Origin: Bin87 sp965220055
Lineage (GTDB): Bacteria; Chloroflexota; Dehalococcoidia; Lucifugimonadales; UBA3495
Assembly (NCBI GenBank): GCA_965220055.1
Contig: CBDCPE010000004.1
Coordinates: forward strand, 2,542,001 to 2,606,000
DNA length: 64,000 nt
Reading direction: 5' to 3'
In this document: positions 27,186-35,997 of the stretch, in pieces
Layout of the letters: every line of letters starts with the position of its first letter
Position numbering within the stretch: the first letter of the stretch is position 1
Program-made: the position numbers and the translations under genes
Notes under the pieces: model-generated
What the model saw: the letters and a program-made list of their open reading frames with translations, nothing else
The model's database searches: none
Told to the model about the DNA's origin: nothing

Positions 27186-28079
27186 TTACTGGGCCGGATA
27201 ATTCGCCAGCCACCACCGGGCGATGTCGATGCGGCGGGCCAGCCAGACATCGGGCTTGCTCCGCACGTACTCGATGAACCGGCGTAGCGCCGCCGCCCGG
27301 GCCGGCTTCCCGATGATGCGGCAATGGAGCCCCACCGACATCATCTTGGGGTGCGTTGCTCCCTCCCGGTAGAGGGTGTCGAAGCAGTTGCGCGCCGACT
27401 CGAAGAAGTCCATCGGCGTTGACAACTGCCCGCGCCAGAACCCGTAGTCGTTGACTTCCAGCGAGTAGGGAACCACCAGCCACGGGTTGCCGTGGACCTC
27501 GGTGTAGTAGGGCAGGTCGTCGTTGTAGGCGTTGCAGTCGTAGACGAAACCGCCTTCCTCCACCACCAGCTCCCGGGTGTTCACGCTGGGGCCATAGCGC
27601 GTGTACCAGCCCAGCGGCCGCTCCCCCGTGCTGCGGGTGATGGATGCCACCGCCTCACGGATTGCCTGCCGTTCGGCCTCCCGGTCCATATTGTAGTACT
27701 CTTCCCAGCGGTTGCCGTGCCCCATCACCTCGTGTCCTCGGCGGACGACCTCCGGCCCTACCTCGGGGTTGCGCTCCAGGGCCAGGGCGCAGGCGAAGAT
27801 GGTCGAGTCGACGCCATACTCGTCCAACAGATCCAGAATGCGCCAGACGCCGACCCGGCTGCCATACTCGAAGAACGACTCGTTGGCCAGGTCTCGCTCA
27901 CCCCTGGCCACCGGCGACGGCGACTCACCAACCGTCTCGCCGTGAGCGTCGCCGTCCAGGATGGAGTTCTCCGACCCCTCCTCGTAGTTGACTACAAAGG
28001 ACACGGCGATGCGTGCGCCGTTGGGCCATTCAACCGCCGGCGGGTTGGGGCCATAGCCGATCAGGTCGCGTCCTGCCAT
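27186..28079 (-). CDS. PuuE-like allantoinase/polysaccharide deacetylase, copy 3
   Basis: A 297-residue NodB-fold hydrolase and the most PuuE-like of the three in this window: IGYGPNPPAVEWPNGARIAV, SFVVNYEEGSENS, FFEYGSRVGVWRILDL, EVMGHGNRWEEYY and GWYTRYGPSVNTRELVVEEG. The family includes metal-independent allantoinase of the ureide pathway. The ATG at 28079 has GAGGAG six bases upstream. The SMP-30 lactonase gene ends 22 bases before it on the same strand, so the two form an operon. Its stop lies three bases from the convergent FAD-oxidoreductase stop. Confidence 0.9.
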   Translation of the reverse strand: MAGRDLIGYGPNPPAVEWPNGARIAVSFVVNYEEGSENSILDGDAHGETVGESPSPVARGERDLANESFFEYGSRVGVWRILDLLDEYGVDSTIFACALALERNPEVGPEVVRRGHEVMGHGNRWEEYYNMDREAERQAIREAVASITRSTGERPLGWYTRYGPSVNTRELVVEEGGFVYDCNAYNDDLPYYTEVHGNPWLVVPYSLEVNDYGFWRGQLSTPMDFFESARNCFDTLYREGATHPKMMSVGLHCRIIGKPARAAALRRFIEYVRSKPDVWLARRIDIARWWLANYPAQ

Positions 28080-28101
28080 GAGATAACTCCTCGGGGGCCG
28101 A

Positions 28102-29007
28102 TCAGCCGCTCCGCCACGGGTTGATCCCGGTGGTCTTCATCCGCATCCGGTACACCGAGCTGCGGGCGGTGAAATACATGGTGCGGTAATCGGCATCCCC
28201 CCAGGCGCAGTTGGCCGGAATCTCGGGCAGCTCGATTATGCCCACCAGCGAACCGTCCGGCTCGAAGACCCAAACTCCGCCCGCGCCGGTGCAGTACACC
28301 CGGCCGTCGGTATCAACCTTCATCCCATCGGGTACGCCGTCCTCCGCCGAGTGCATGTTGGCGAACAGCCGGCTGTTGCTCACCGAGCCGTCAGCGGCCA
28401 CGTCATAGGCCCGGATGTACTGGTGGGTACAAACCTCACCCCGTTCCTTCTCCGCCGCGCATTCGTCGCCGCGGCGAGTGTTGTCGGCGTACAGAATCGA
28501 TTCGTCGGGCGAGAAGACCAGGCCGTTGGGCGATTCCAGGTCGGTGATCACGGCGGTCACCGTGCCGTCGGGGGCAATGCGGTGGATGCCATGGAAGTCG
28601 ATCTCCCGCTCCTCCGGCGGCAGGCGCAGCCCGGGGTTGGTGAAGTAGATGCTCCCGTCGGAGCGGCACACCACATCGTTGGGCCGGTGCAGCCGCTTGC
28701 CCTCCCAGCGGTCGGCGATGACGGTGATGGACCCGTCCGGTTCCCAGCGTGTGATCTGCCGGTCGTCACCGTCGCACATTATGATCCGGCCCTGGAGGTC
28801 GAAGGTCAGGCCGTTGGCGCCGCCACTGTTTTCCCGAATCACCTCGGGCTCGCCGCCGGGCGTCAGGCGATAGATGACGTTGATGCGGTTGTTCACGAAC
28901 AACAGGTAGCCATCCGGGTGCCACAGCGGGCCTTCGGTAAATTCGAACCCGGTGGCCAACCGTTCCACCTCGTAGGATTCGACGATTTGATCCAAACTAT
29001 CCGGCAT
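28102..29007 (-). CDS. SMP-30/gluconolactonase-family lactonase
   Basis: A 301-residue beta-propeller hydrolase that opens lactones. Recognisable segments are FEFTEGPLWHPDGYLLFVNN near the N-terminus, RPNDVVCRSDGSIYFTNPG (metal Asn/Asp), ESPNGLVFSPDESILYADN and DGMKVDTDGRVYCTGAGGVW. These supply the single metal site of the family. The start chosen is the ATG at 29007, with AGGAGG six bases upstream; it gives MPDSLDQIVESYEVERLATG. The reading frame continues upstream without a stop into a nuclease-like domain (next entry), so a fused product is possible in principle. Operon with the PuuE-like gene. Confidence 0.88.
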   Translation of the reverse strand: MPDSLDQIVESYEVERLATGFEFTEGPLWHPDGYLLFVNNRINVIYRLTPGGEPEVIRENSGGANGLTFDLQGRIIMCDGDDRQITRWEPDGSITVIADRWEGKRLHRPNDVVCRSDGSIYFTNPGLRLPPEEREIDFHGIHRIAPDGTVTAVITDLESPNGLVFSPDESILYADNTRRGDECAAEKERGEVCTHQYIRAYDVAADGSVSNSRLFANMHSAEDGVPDGMKVDTDGRVYCTGAGGVWVFEPDGSLVGIIELPEIPANCAWGDADYRTMYFTARSSVYRMRMKTTGINPWRSG

Positions 29008-29436
29008 GGTGGCCTCCTGATTTCGATTGTCGGGCGGACCCAACAAGTTTGTTAGCACATTGCCAATTTTGGAAATTGGACAAATCAAAACATTCTCGCC
29101 GTCGGCGTACCCTGAAACGCTTGCGGGCACATCCGAGTACGCATCGTCGGGCATGCATAGAACCCCAGCAGCGTTGAACACTTTGGCATATAGGAGCACC
29201 TGCTCCACCCCCCCGAATAATACGCCTGTGTTCTTGATTTCCACCACGACAGATTGGTCGCCATAGCTGACGAGCAAGTCCGGACGAAGCACGCGACCGA
29301 AATTGATGGGGCTCAAGTAACTTCGCCGCAGGTTTCGCCAATGCCTTGTCGACGGTTCCATCTCTACTTTATATCCGAGGTTCTGTGCAACTTGCGAGAC
29401 TGAGGTCGTCATTTCACGTTCCGTCATTTGGTTCAT
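29008..29436 (-). CDS. PD-(D/E)XK nuclease-like domain, open in frame into the SMP-30 gene
   Basis: A 143-residue segment with its own ATG at 29436 and a GGAGG site embedded in the end of the upstream membrane-protein gene. It carries the nuclease-fold signature RPDLLV (Asp53), then VVVEIKN (Glu66-x-Lys68), then GVEQVLLYAKVFNAAGVL, a typical helix after the active site. No stop codon separates it from the SMP-30 domain, so the predicted ORF is 444 residues. Either this is a genuine fusion, or the nuclease gene lost its 3' end at the junction near 29008-29030. Base composition is clearly lower in GC than the neighbours, suggesting transfer. The function is probably DNA cleavage, but this is motif-based only. 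Confidence 0.6.
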
Positions 29437-29441
29437 GGTAA

Positions 29442-29921
29442 TTAACCTCCGGAGAACAACGGCCAGATCCAGTTGTTGACTACTGCGCCAATTAGAGCGC
29501 CCAGCAACAACACCGCCAAATGCACAGCGACCTTTTTGGCGGTAAGGAGCTTCGCTTGTCGAGCCAGATAACCGTACAATGGGATTGACGGTTTATCAAG
29601 CACCGTTACCAGGGAAATCGTGGCGTGCGTTGTGAGAACTTCTTCGATCAATTGTAGCCAGCCGCACAACACGGAAACGCAATGGAGGAGGCCCTGTCCT
29701 ATAATGAGAACTACCCAATCAACGGTGATGAAGACGCCTGCTTCTTGAAATTTGGCACGGATAACATATTGATCGCCCCAAGCCACGGGGCTCAACATTT
29801 GCCGCGCCCGGTCGGTCGGCATCTGTTCAACACTCTCTTGATCCATGAGTGTTAGCCTCGTAGCTGGTTCTAGCATAGGATAATCGGGCGTTCTTAATCT
29901 GAATTCTAAGTGTTTCATCAT
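29442..29921 (-). CDS. Hypothetical membrane protein in AT-richer island
   Basis: A 159-residue protein from the ATG at 29921 (21 further codons are open upstream). Two hydrophobic stretches are visible: VFITVDWVVLIIGQGLLHCV near the middle and VAVHLAVLLLGALIGAVVNN near the C-terminus. No known domain was recognised. The stop codon overlaps the ribosome site of the nuclease-like ORF, so the two genes are translationally linked. Such a membrane protein plus nuclease pair resembles small defence or toxin-type operons, but nothing more can be claimed. Confidence 0.55.
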   Translation of the reverse strand: MMKHLEFRLRTPDYPMLEPATRLTLMDQESVEQMPTDRARQMLSPVAWGDQYVIRAKFQEAGVFITVDWVVLIIGQGLLHCVSVLCGWLQLIEEVLTTHATISLVTVLDKPSIPLYGYLARQAKLLTAKKVAVHLAVLLLGALIGAVVNNWIWPLFSGG

Positions 29922-30268
29922 ATGATTCTCATAATCTCGAAATGGCTGTGATCCAGAGTATGGTACCCGAAAAATGAGAGCCAACCGTGATTGCGATCGA
30001 AATGATCATCCAGAGCCGACGGACCACCGCAATACGGAACGGCCTGTAAAGAAATTCTAACAATCCGGATGATACCGCTCAAGGAGATCCACAAGTATAC
30101 CAACCGAGGTGCAGGACAATTCCTAGTTGGACTTGGTGCGTCCCAGCCGCGTACGCATTGCTGCAGCGTCATCCTTGCACCTTAGGACAATGGGCTGGTT
30201 GTTTTGGACAGCGTAAACGCCAATGACCGGCAGCGGTATCCGGGACCCCCACCAGTCAGCGGCGCACC
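29922..30268. other. Intergenic region, no gene seen
   Basis: About 350 bases of moderately AT-rich sequence between the membrane-protein gene and the end of the LLM oxidoreductase gene. It presumably includes the promoter of the minus-strand two-gene operon. No repeat or hairpin stands out. Confidence 0.45.
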
Positions 30269-31321
30269 CTAATCCGGGAACTTGGGCATCACTTCCTTCG
30301 CGAAAAGCTCCATTGACCGCATTACCCTGGAGTGCTCCATGCTGCCAAAGGACATGCTGGCTCCGAAGTACCCGATGCCGTGTTCGTCCCGCAGCTTGGC
30401 GATCCGCTGCACGCATTGGTCCGGCGTCCCGAAGTAGGCGGTAGTCTCCAGTTCCGACTCGTAGCTGGCGGGTTCGACGGTGCGGGTCCGGCGCCAGTGG
30501 TCCAGGTCCACGTTGATTTCATCGCCGTGGGTCAGGGTGCGCCGGTAACCGCCCAGATCGCGCACCCAGGTCAGGGATTGCCGCGGGTATTCCCGCGCAA
30601 CCTGCGCGTCTTCGTCCAGGTACACGAACCGGAAGTAGGGCATCTCCGCCACCGACAGGTCCTTTCCTGCCGCGGCGCACCGCTCGGCATAAAGGGAGAA
30701 CAGGCCCAGGTTATCGGCCTCCGGCGTGGAAAAGCTGGTCAGGATGGGCAGGTCTCGCGACACGGCGACGTCCACGCTGGCGGGGGTGCGAGAAACGGCC
30801 AAGTATACCGGCGGATGGGGCTGTTGCACCGGCCAGGGGGCGATTGTCAGATCTTTCACCTGGTAGAACTCGCCCTGAAAGCTGAAATCCGACTGGGTCC
30901 ACAGCCCCAGGATGATGTCCAGGGCCTCTTGGGTTCGCGCGTCCCGGGTGTCAAAGTCGACGTTGAAGTTGCCGTACTCGTAGTCCGCCGAGCCGGGTCC
31001 CACCCCGAAGTCCAGCCGGCCGTTGCTGAGAACGTCCAGCATCGCGCTCTCCTCGGCCAGGAAAATGGGATTGTGGAAAGGCAAAACGCTGACGCCGGCC
31101 CCGATCCGGATCTTCTTGGTACGCGCCGCGATGTTGCACAGCAGCGGCATCAGGGACGGACAGATGCCGTACCGGCTGGAGTGATGCTCGGCAATCCAGA
31201 TCGAATCAAACCCCAGCTCCTCGGCGTACTCAACCTGTTCCAGCATCTCGCCAAAAATCCGGCTCTGGGCGCCGGCCTCCGGCTCCGTCCAGGAACCCAA
31301 CAAAAACAACGCAAACTTCAT
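30269..31321 (-). CDS. LLM-class (luciferase-like) flavin-dependent oxidoreductase 1
   Basis: A 350-residue bacterial-luciferase-fold monooxygenase or F420/FMN-dependent oxidoreductase. It contains the N-terminal EEYAEELGFDSIWIAEHH-type segment, IRIGAGVSVLPFHNPIFLAE, LDVLSNGRLDFGVGPGSADY and the C-terminal FGTPDQCVQRIAKLRDEHGI, all standard for the family. FMN is the likely cofactor; the substrate is unknown. Expansion of this family is a known trait of SAR202-type Chloroflexota. AAGGAGGG lies upstream but with unusually long spacing (about 13 bases) to the ATG at 31321. Confidence 0.9.
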   Translation of the reverse strand: MKFALFLLGSWTEPEAGAQSRIFGEMLEQVEYAEELGFDSIWIAEHHSSRYGICPSLMPLLCNIAARTKKIRIGAGVSVLPFHNPIFLAEESAMLDVLSNGRLDFGVGPGSADYEYGNFNVDFDTRDARTQEALDIILGLWTQSDFSFQGEFYQVKDLTIAPWPVQQPHPPVYLAVSRTPASVDVAVSRDLPILTSFSTPEADNLGLFSLYAERCAAAGKDLSVAEMPYFRFVYLDEDAQVAREYPRQSLTWVRDLGGYRRTLTHGDEINVDLDHWRRTRTVEPASYESELETTAYFGTPDQCVQRIAKLRDEHGIGYFGASMSFGSMEHSRVMRSMELFAKEVMPKFPD

Positions 31322-31557
31322 AATGGACGCATCCCTCCTTCAAGCTAGCCTGAACCGAATTCTACAGGTCTTTCAGGAAAATTGGACGCCAGCACATCCC
31401 ACGCTTTCTCGTACATCCCGCACACCAGGACACTCATGGAACTCGTGCGGACAATCGCGAGCCGGTGCGCCAACTCCACACTGAATGTGCCGCTTATCGC
31501 AAAGCGAATTGGCGGCGGTGGTACCCGGCCCGTCTCGCTCGACGGCCAGACCGGTGA

Positions 31558-31962
31558 ATCACCAGATGCCCACCGTACCTTCGGTTGTCGTCCGTTGAGT
31601 GGCTGATGGACAACCGGCTGGAGACCAACCCGGTGATCATCAGCACGCTGCCCATGCAGGACACCGACGACTTCTTCAACCGCCCGGGTCGCTACGGGGC
31701 GCACAACATCCACGAGAACCGCCCCGGCGCCCTGTCCCTGCGGTCCGACACCCTGGTCTACGCCACCTTCTTCAACGGCGGCATCCGGGTGTTCGACACC
31801 ACCAACCCCTTCCAGCCTCAGGAGGTCGCCTACTACATCCCCCAGATGCCCGAGGGCGCCGACGCCAACGGCATCAACGACATCCACGTAGACGAAAACG
31901 GCATCATGTACGTGGTGGACCGGCTGCAGGGCGGGCTGTACATTTTAGAGCTGAATTTTTGA
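31558..31962 (+). pseudogene. 5'-truncated LVIVD-repeat/beta-propeller protein fragment
   Basis: The last 125 or so codons of a larger secreted-type beta-propeller protein: EWLMDNRLETNPVIISTLP, then FFNRPGRYGAHNIHENRPG, GGIRVFDTTNPFQPQEVAYY and MYVVDRLQGGLYILEL at the end. In-frame stops upstream of 31558 and the lack of a signal peptide or start show the 5' part is missing. The fragment directly precedes the AT-richer GHKL-ATPase patch, so it may mark an insertion or deletion junction. Confidence 0.7.
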
Positions 31963-32211
31963 TTGCCATCAGGCCCACGGGGATTGCAGGTCTCACCGTC
32001 GCGATCCCCAGACCGTCAGCTGTCCCTCACGGAAATCCCTGTGACGGCACATTGGTCCTATCCCATGTTGACGGTGGATTTGGTACGCCCGGCGATGTGG
32101 TTGAGCCGCGGAATCAGGAAGGGGCAGGCCAATGATATACTGGCACTCGCAGGCAAAGCTTCGCATTCACTCGAACGACATTTTGGCGTCAGTGGCCAAC
32201 CGGGGGACCAA

Positions 32212-34161
32212 ATGGCGACAGGTACGGCAGCAGAAAAAGTTACTTATCCGCACGATCCGCTTGACGTGGTCGTTAGAGGCTACGACTTCAGGCGAAGCAT
32301 AGTCCGCGGTGTGCTTGAAAGCTATAACAGCAACTACGACTTTCTGGCCGAAGCAGTGCAAAACGCTGTAGATGCAATCGAGGATGCCGATCTTTACAAA
32401 TGCAGTGGCCCGTTTCGGATCGACGTGACTGTTGACCTGAAAGAAAACAGCGTCTCGGTGCTGGATACCGGAGTGGGTATGTCGGAGCGTGATTTGGCGA
32501 GTGCAGTCGCGCCAAACGTGTCGATGAAGGCTGACCAACAAATAATCGAACGCAGGGGCAGCAAGCATTCCTACCGAGGCTACAAGGGAGTAGGGCTAAC
32601 ATTTCTTGCCTATGGTACCGATGACCTAAGACTTCACTCCAAAATGGAGGGTGAGGAACTCGTTGCATTACGGATGCGTTACGGAAATGCATGGGCACGT
32701 GGCGAACGCCAAGAACCTGCAGTGCTTGATGCGGATAATGACGGCTCACCGCTGACGGCGCTTAAGCGGGGCACGTACGTAAAGCTTCAATTCTCGGGGT
32801 CAACCCGGCCAAGGAGGCTTAGTGCCCTAACTTCGAACGTGGACGCATGGTCTGCAATTCTTCGAACGCGTACTGCGATAGGGCAAATTCTCATTGAACG
32901 AGAACCTCTTGTTGGTATCCAGTTCTCGTTGACCGTAATCAACTCGGATGGTGAGAAATCGACTCGAGAACTGGAACCAAGTTTTCTCTTTCCCCACCGA
33001 GTTGTCCGCAACCCCGCATTTCGCTTTCTCGACGTGGGAGAATATTACACTCGGCATCCGGAGGTGTCAGAAGTTCCGATCGAGTTCAGACGCCAAGATG
33101 GAATACATATCTTTTGGGATACTGATAGGATTCGGGCACAATTTTCTGAGGCCGAACGCGAGCGATGCAAAGACCCGTTGGACGCTTACGGTCCCACTCT
33201 ATACGCCTTTGTTCCGTATCAAGGTGGAGTCTGGGGAGAGATGAACCAGATCCTCTCCAATTCAAACGCTAGGAGGTACCTTTCACCGGGACTCATCCTC
33301 GCGATAAACCGGCAAAGGTTGGCCGACCTGTTTCCCATCGATGCCACTAGGTACGAGGCTTTTAGCCGCAATGTTCTGGTAGTTGTTCACTTTGATAACG
33401 CTCAGCCGGACCAAGGACGCAAGACTGTCCAGGACGAAGTGCTTGATACTGCAAAAACCGCGGCGAATCGGGTGGTACAGTACTTGGCCAATCAGCGCTC
33501 GTTCCTCAGGCCTACCGGTGAAACTCCCTCTGCGCAGCAACGAGAGGTAGAGTTGAGCAAGCAGGACTGGGAATTCAACGTACAGAGCCATCGGCAACGT
33601 AAGCCTCTACATATCCCACCTGTGACGTATGCGAGCGAACCCTTGACCGAGCAAGATGTGGTGGCACTTTTCCACCAGTTGTGTGCGTTAAGGGTTTTTC
33701 CTGGCGTGCACTTCCTCGCAACGAGTCAGAGCCAAACCTATGATTCACTCATATTTTTTAGGTGCGACAGCAGCGATGCACGTTTGCAATTCAACCAATA
33801 CTCATTGGGACTGGCGCCTTCCGTCCTTGGTGACAGCGACACATTCCGCACGCGCAATCTAACACTTGAATACAAGAACAATCTGGACAGCCTGATCGTT
33901 GATATGGATGACGAAAATAAGCCTAAACAATATCAGCATATCGATATTTGCGTCTGCTGGGGCACTGTCCAAGATAGTTTTCCCGGGTATGAACTCAAGA
34001 CGATAGATTCCACCAACCTTGATCAGCGAGGCTATCCAGGAACAACCCACCTTCTCCAAAAGGATGGCGAGGCGCACGCGATTGAAGTGATCATGCTGAG
34101 CGCGCTCCGAGATCTGGTCGAGTCTGGGGAGCTTCCTTTGGACCAAGTCGCGTCGTTATGA
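32212..34161 (+). CDS. GHKL (Hsp90-like) ATPase with C-terminal nuclease-like domain, putative defence protein
   Basis: A 649-residue protein. Residues 45-140 carry a Hsp90/MutL-type ATP site: N-box EAVQNAVDAIED (Glu48, Asn51), DTGVGM (85-90) and GYKGVGLTF (123-131). The middle region (about 150-480) has no assignment. The C-terminal part (about 505-590) reads YDSLIFFRCD, then LEYKNNLDSLIVDMD (Glu553-x-Lys555), then QHIDICVCWGT; this order of D, ExK and an aromatic-rich strand resembles PD-(D/E)XK-like domains attached to some GHKL ATPases in anti-phage loci. The ATG at 32212 follows GGGGGA; an 83-codon upstream extension is unlikely. GC content is visibly below its neighbours. It has no recognisable partner in the window. 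Confidence 0.72.
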   Translation: MATGTAAEKVTYPHDPLDVVVRGYDFRRSIVRGVLESYNSNYDFLAEAVQNAVDAIEDADLYKCSGPFRIDVTVDLKENSVSVLDTGVGMSERDLASAVAPNVSMKADQQIIERRGSKHSYRGYKGVGLTFLAYGTDDLRLHSKMEGEELVALRMRYGNAWARGERQEPAVLDADNDGSPLTALKRGTYVKLQFSGSTRPRRLSALTSNVDAWSAILRTRTAIGQILIEREPLVGIQFSLTVINSDGEKSTRELEPSFLFPHRVVRNPAFRFLDVGEYYTRHPEVSEVPIEFRRQDGIHIFWDTDRIRAQFSEAERERCKDPLDAYGPTLYAFVPYQGGVWGEMNQILSNSNARRYLSPGLILAINRQRLADLFPIDATRYEAFSRNVLVVVHFDNAQPDQGRKTVQDEVLDTAKTAANRVVQYLANQRSFLRPTGETPSAQQREVELSKQDWEFNVQSHRQRKPLHIPPVTYASEPLTEQDVVALFHQLCALRVFPGVHFLATSQSQTYDSLIFFRCDSSDARLQFNQYSLGLAPSVLGDSDTFRTRNLTLEYKNNLDSLIVDMDDENKPKQYQHIDICVCWGTVQDSFPGYELKTIDSTNLDQRGYPGTTHLLQKDGEAHAIEVIMLSALRDLVESGELPLDQVASL

Positions 34162-34180
34162 CTGGCGCGGCCCGACCTCC

Positions 34181-35302
34181 TCACCCCATAACCCGCCGCA
34201 ACAGCGCCAGCGCATTTCCGCCGGCTATCTTCCTGACGTCCTCGTCCGTATAGCCACGGGCGATCAGGCCGCGGATGATGTTCTTGCCGTCGGCGGGCGA
34301 CTCCAGGCCGTTCATGTAGCGCGCCGGCGTGGGGCCGGGGCGGCCCATCACCACCTCGCCCACGCCCACCGAGTCGCCGATGCCGGTGTCGGTACCGATG
34401 GCCACGTGGTCGATGCCCACCAGGTTGACCATGTAATCGTAGTGGTCCAGCACGCACTCGATGCTCTGTTCCGGGTCGTTGCTGAACCGGTTGGGCACGG
34501 CGGTTATCCCGATGACTCCGCCCTTCCGGGCGCAGGCCAGCAGCTCCTCGTCCTTCCGCAATCGGCGGGCCTGGAAACTGTCGCTGGACAGAGTGTAGGA
34601 ACCGTCGTGGCTGAAGGTCACCGGGGTTTCCGATGCCTCGATGGCGTCCATGGCGGTGCGGAACGAGGCATGGGACACGTCGACCACCATCCCCAGCTCA
34701 TTCATGCGCTGAACGACCTCCAGCCCGAACTCGCTGAGCCCGCCGTCGTTGCGCTCGAAGATGCCGTCGCCGATGTATGCCTTGCGACTGTAGGTCAGGC
34801 CGGCCAGGCGCACCCCCGCGTTGTAGAGCACGTCCACCAGGTTCAGCTCGTTGCCGATGGCCAGGTGCTCCACCGTGGGCAGGAACCCCACCTTGCCCTG
34901 CCCTTTGGCCGACTCGATCTCGGCCGCGTTGCTGACCTGGAGCACGTCGTCATGCCGCGCAATGTCCGAAATCATCATGCTGATCTCTTCCAGCAGATCG
35001 GCAAATCGGATGAAGGACATCTCGTTGGTGTGCAGCATCCCGCGAAAGACGTTGGCCGTCCCCACGGCGGTAAAGCCGCCCTCTCGTACCGCATCGTAGC
35101 CCCAGACGTAGCGGTCGCTGCGCAGGTACTCCCAATACCGGCTGAAGTCTTCAGGCAGGACCATCGGATGCTGGTGAAGGTCGATCATGACCGACTCCTC
35201 CATCAGGCGTTGGAACCGGATTTCCTGCTGGCGGTCCAGCGGCACGGTCATCGATGGGACACGGCCCACCTGACTGACGAAGTGGAAGCGGCCAAGGGTC
35301 AT
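34181..35302 (-). CDS. Membrane dipeptidase-like metallopeptidase, family M19
   Basis: A 373-residue zinc dipeptidase (renal-dipeptidase family) that cleaves dipeptides and some beta-lactam-like amides. Metal and active-site positions are present: DLHQHP (near residue 41), PTVEHLAIG (bridging Glu), VDVSHAS (His), TFSHDGS (His) and AIGTDTGIG (Asp). The segment GGVIGITAVPNRFS is also typical. The ATG at 35302 has GGAG eight bases upstream. It is convergent with the GHKL ATPase gene. There is no signal peptide, so it is probably cytoplasmic. Confidence 0.9.
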   Translation of the reverse strand: MTLGRFHFVSQVGRVPSMTVPLDRQQEIRFQRLMEESVMIDLHQHPMVLPEDFSRYWEYLRSDRYVWGYDAVREGGFTAVGTANVFRGMLHTNEMSFIRFADLLEEISMMISDIARHDDVLQVSNAAEIESAKGQGKVGFLPTVEHLAIGNELNLVDVLYNAGVRLAGLTYSRKAYIGDGIFERNDGGLSEFGLEVVQRMNELGMVVDVSHASFRTAMDAIEASETPVTFSHDGSYTLSSDSFQARRLRKDEELLACARKGGVIGITAVPNRFSNDPEQSIECVLDHYDYMVNLVGIDHVAIGTDTGIGDSVGVGEVVMGRPGPTPARYMNGLESPADGKNIIRGLIARGYTDEDVRKIAGGNALALLRRVMG

Positions 35303-35997
35303 AATGCAACTCCGTTCGTTAACTCGCCCGTCCGCAGTTTGTCATCGCGCGCGAAGCGTGGCAATCCCGTTGGCAATGCGACGTTAAATGTATACGGTCG
35401 CCATCGCCCCGACGAGGTCGCCACGAACGCCCGTCAGCGTGCTCGCAATGATGGTCTTGCGGCAGTCGGTACGCGTGAGCATTCACGGCGACCACCGAGG
35501 AGAACTGGCGCCGGAAGCAGTCGGATGGTTCGACGGGCGCACACCCTCGAATTACCGCCTGGGTGTTGTCGATCATCATCCGGTCGATGGCGGTTGATGG
35601 CACCCCCGGCTTCTTCAGCCTGGATATGACAGCGCGGCTGAGCCACATATGGCGGTCGGTGCTCTGATCTCTGCCGGGAAACCCCGGAGAGCGGATACGG
35701 GACAGCACAACGTTCCGGCTGTGCGGCAGCATCATGCTGGATGCCAAACCCTCGTCCAATCGCTATTTCAGATAGTCGGTCCTGGGTAGCCGTATGTGCA
35801 GGTCGGCGCGGCCGAAGCGATTGTCTATGTCCCAGTTGGTCAACGACAATCAGTCCCGCCGGTTCAGTCCAGGCGACTACCGGACTCTTAACCGTGAATG
35901 GTGGGGGCGGGCGAGGGGGCTCTGCTGCCTTTTCGATGGGCGCGATACTGGTCGACTTTGCGTCGTTCGCGGGCTTTGGCATGGACCCCCGTCGCCG
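35303..35997. other. Gene-free stretch with one dispersed repeat
   Basis: Nearly 700 bases without a supported gene. It contains the dispersed repeat copy at 35343-35370 shortly upstream of the dipeptidase start. Overlapping ORFs on both strands lack family signatures and ribosome sites. Confidence 0.5.
35343..35370 (+). repeat. Dispersed repeat, copy 2
   Basis: ATCGCGCGCGAAGCGTGGCA followed by ATCCCGT; the core is shared with copies at 10828 and 56599. It lies 41 bases upstream of the dipeptidase start, in intergenic DNA. Confidence 0.7.
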
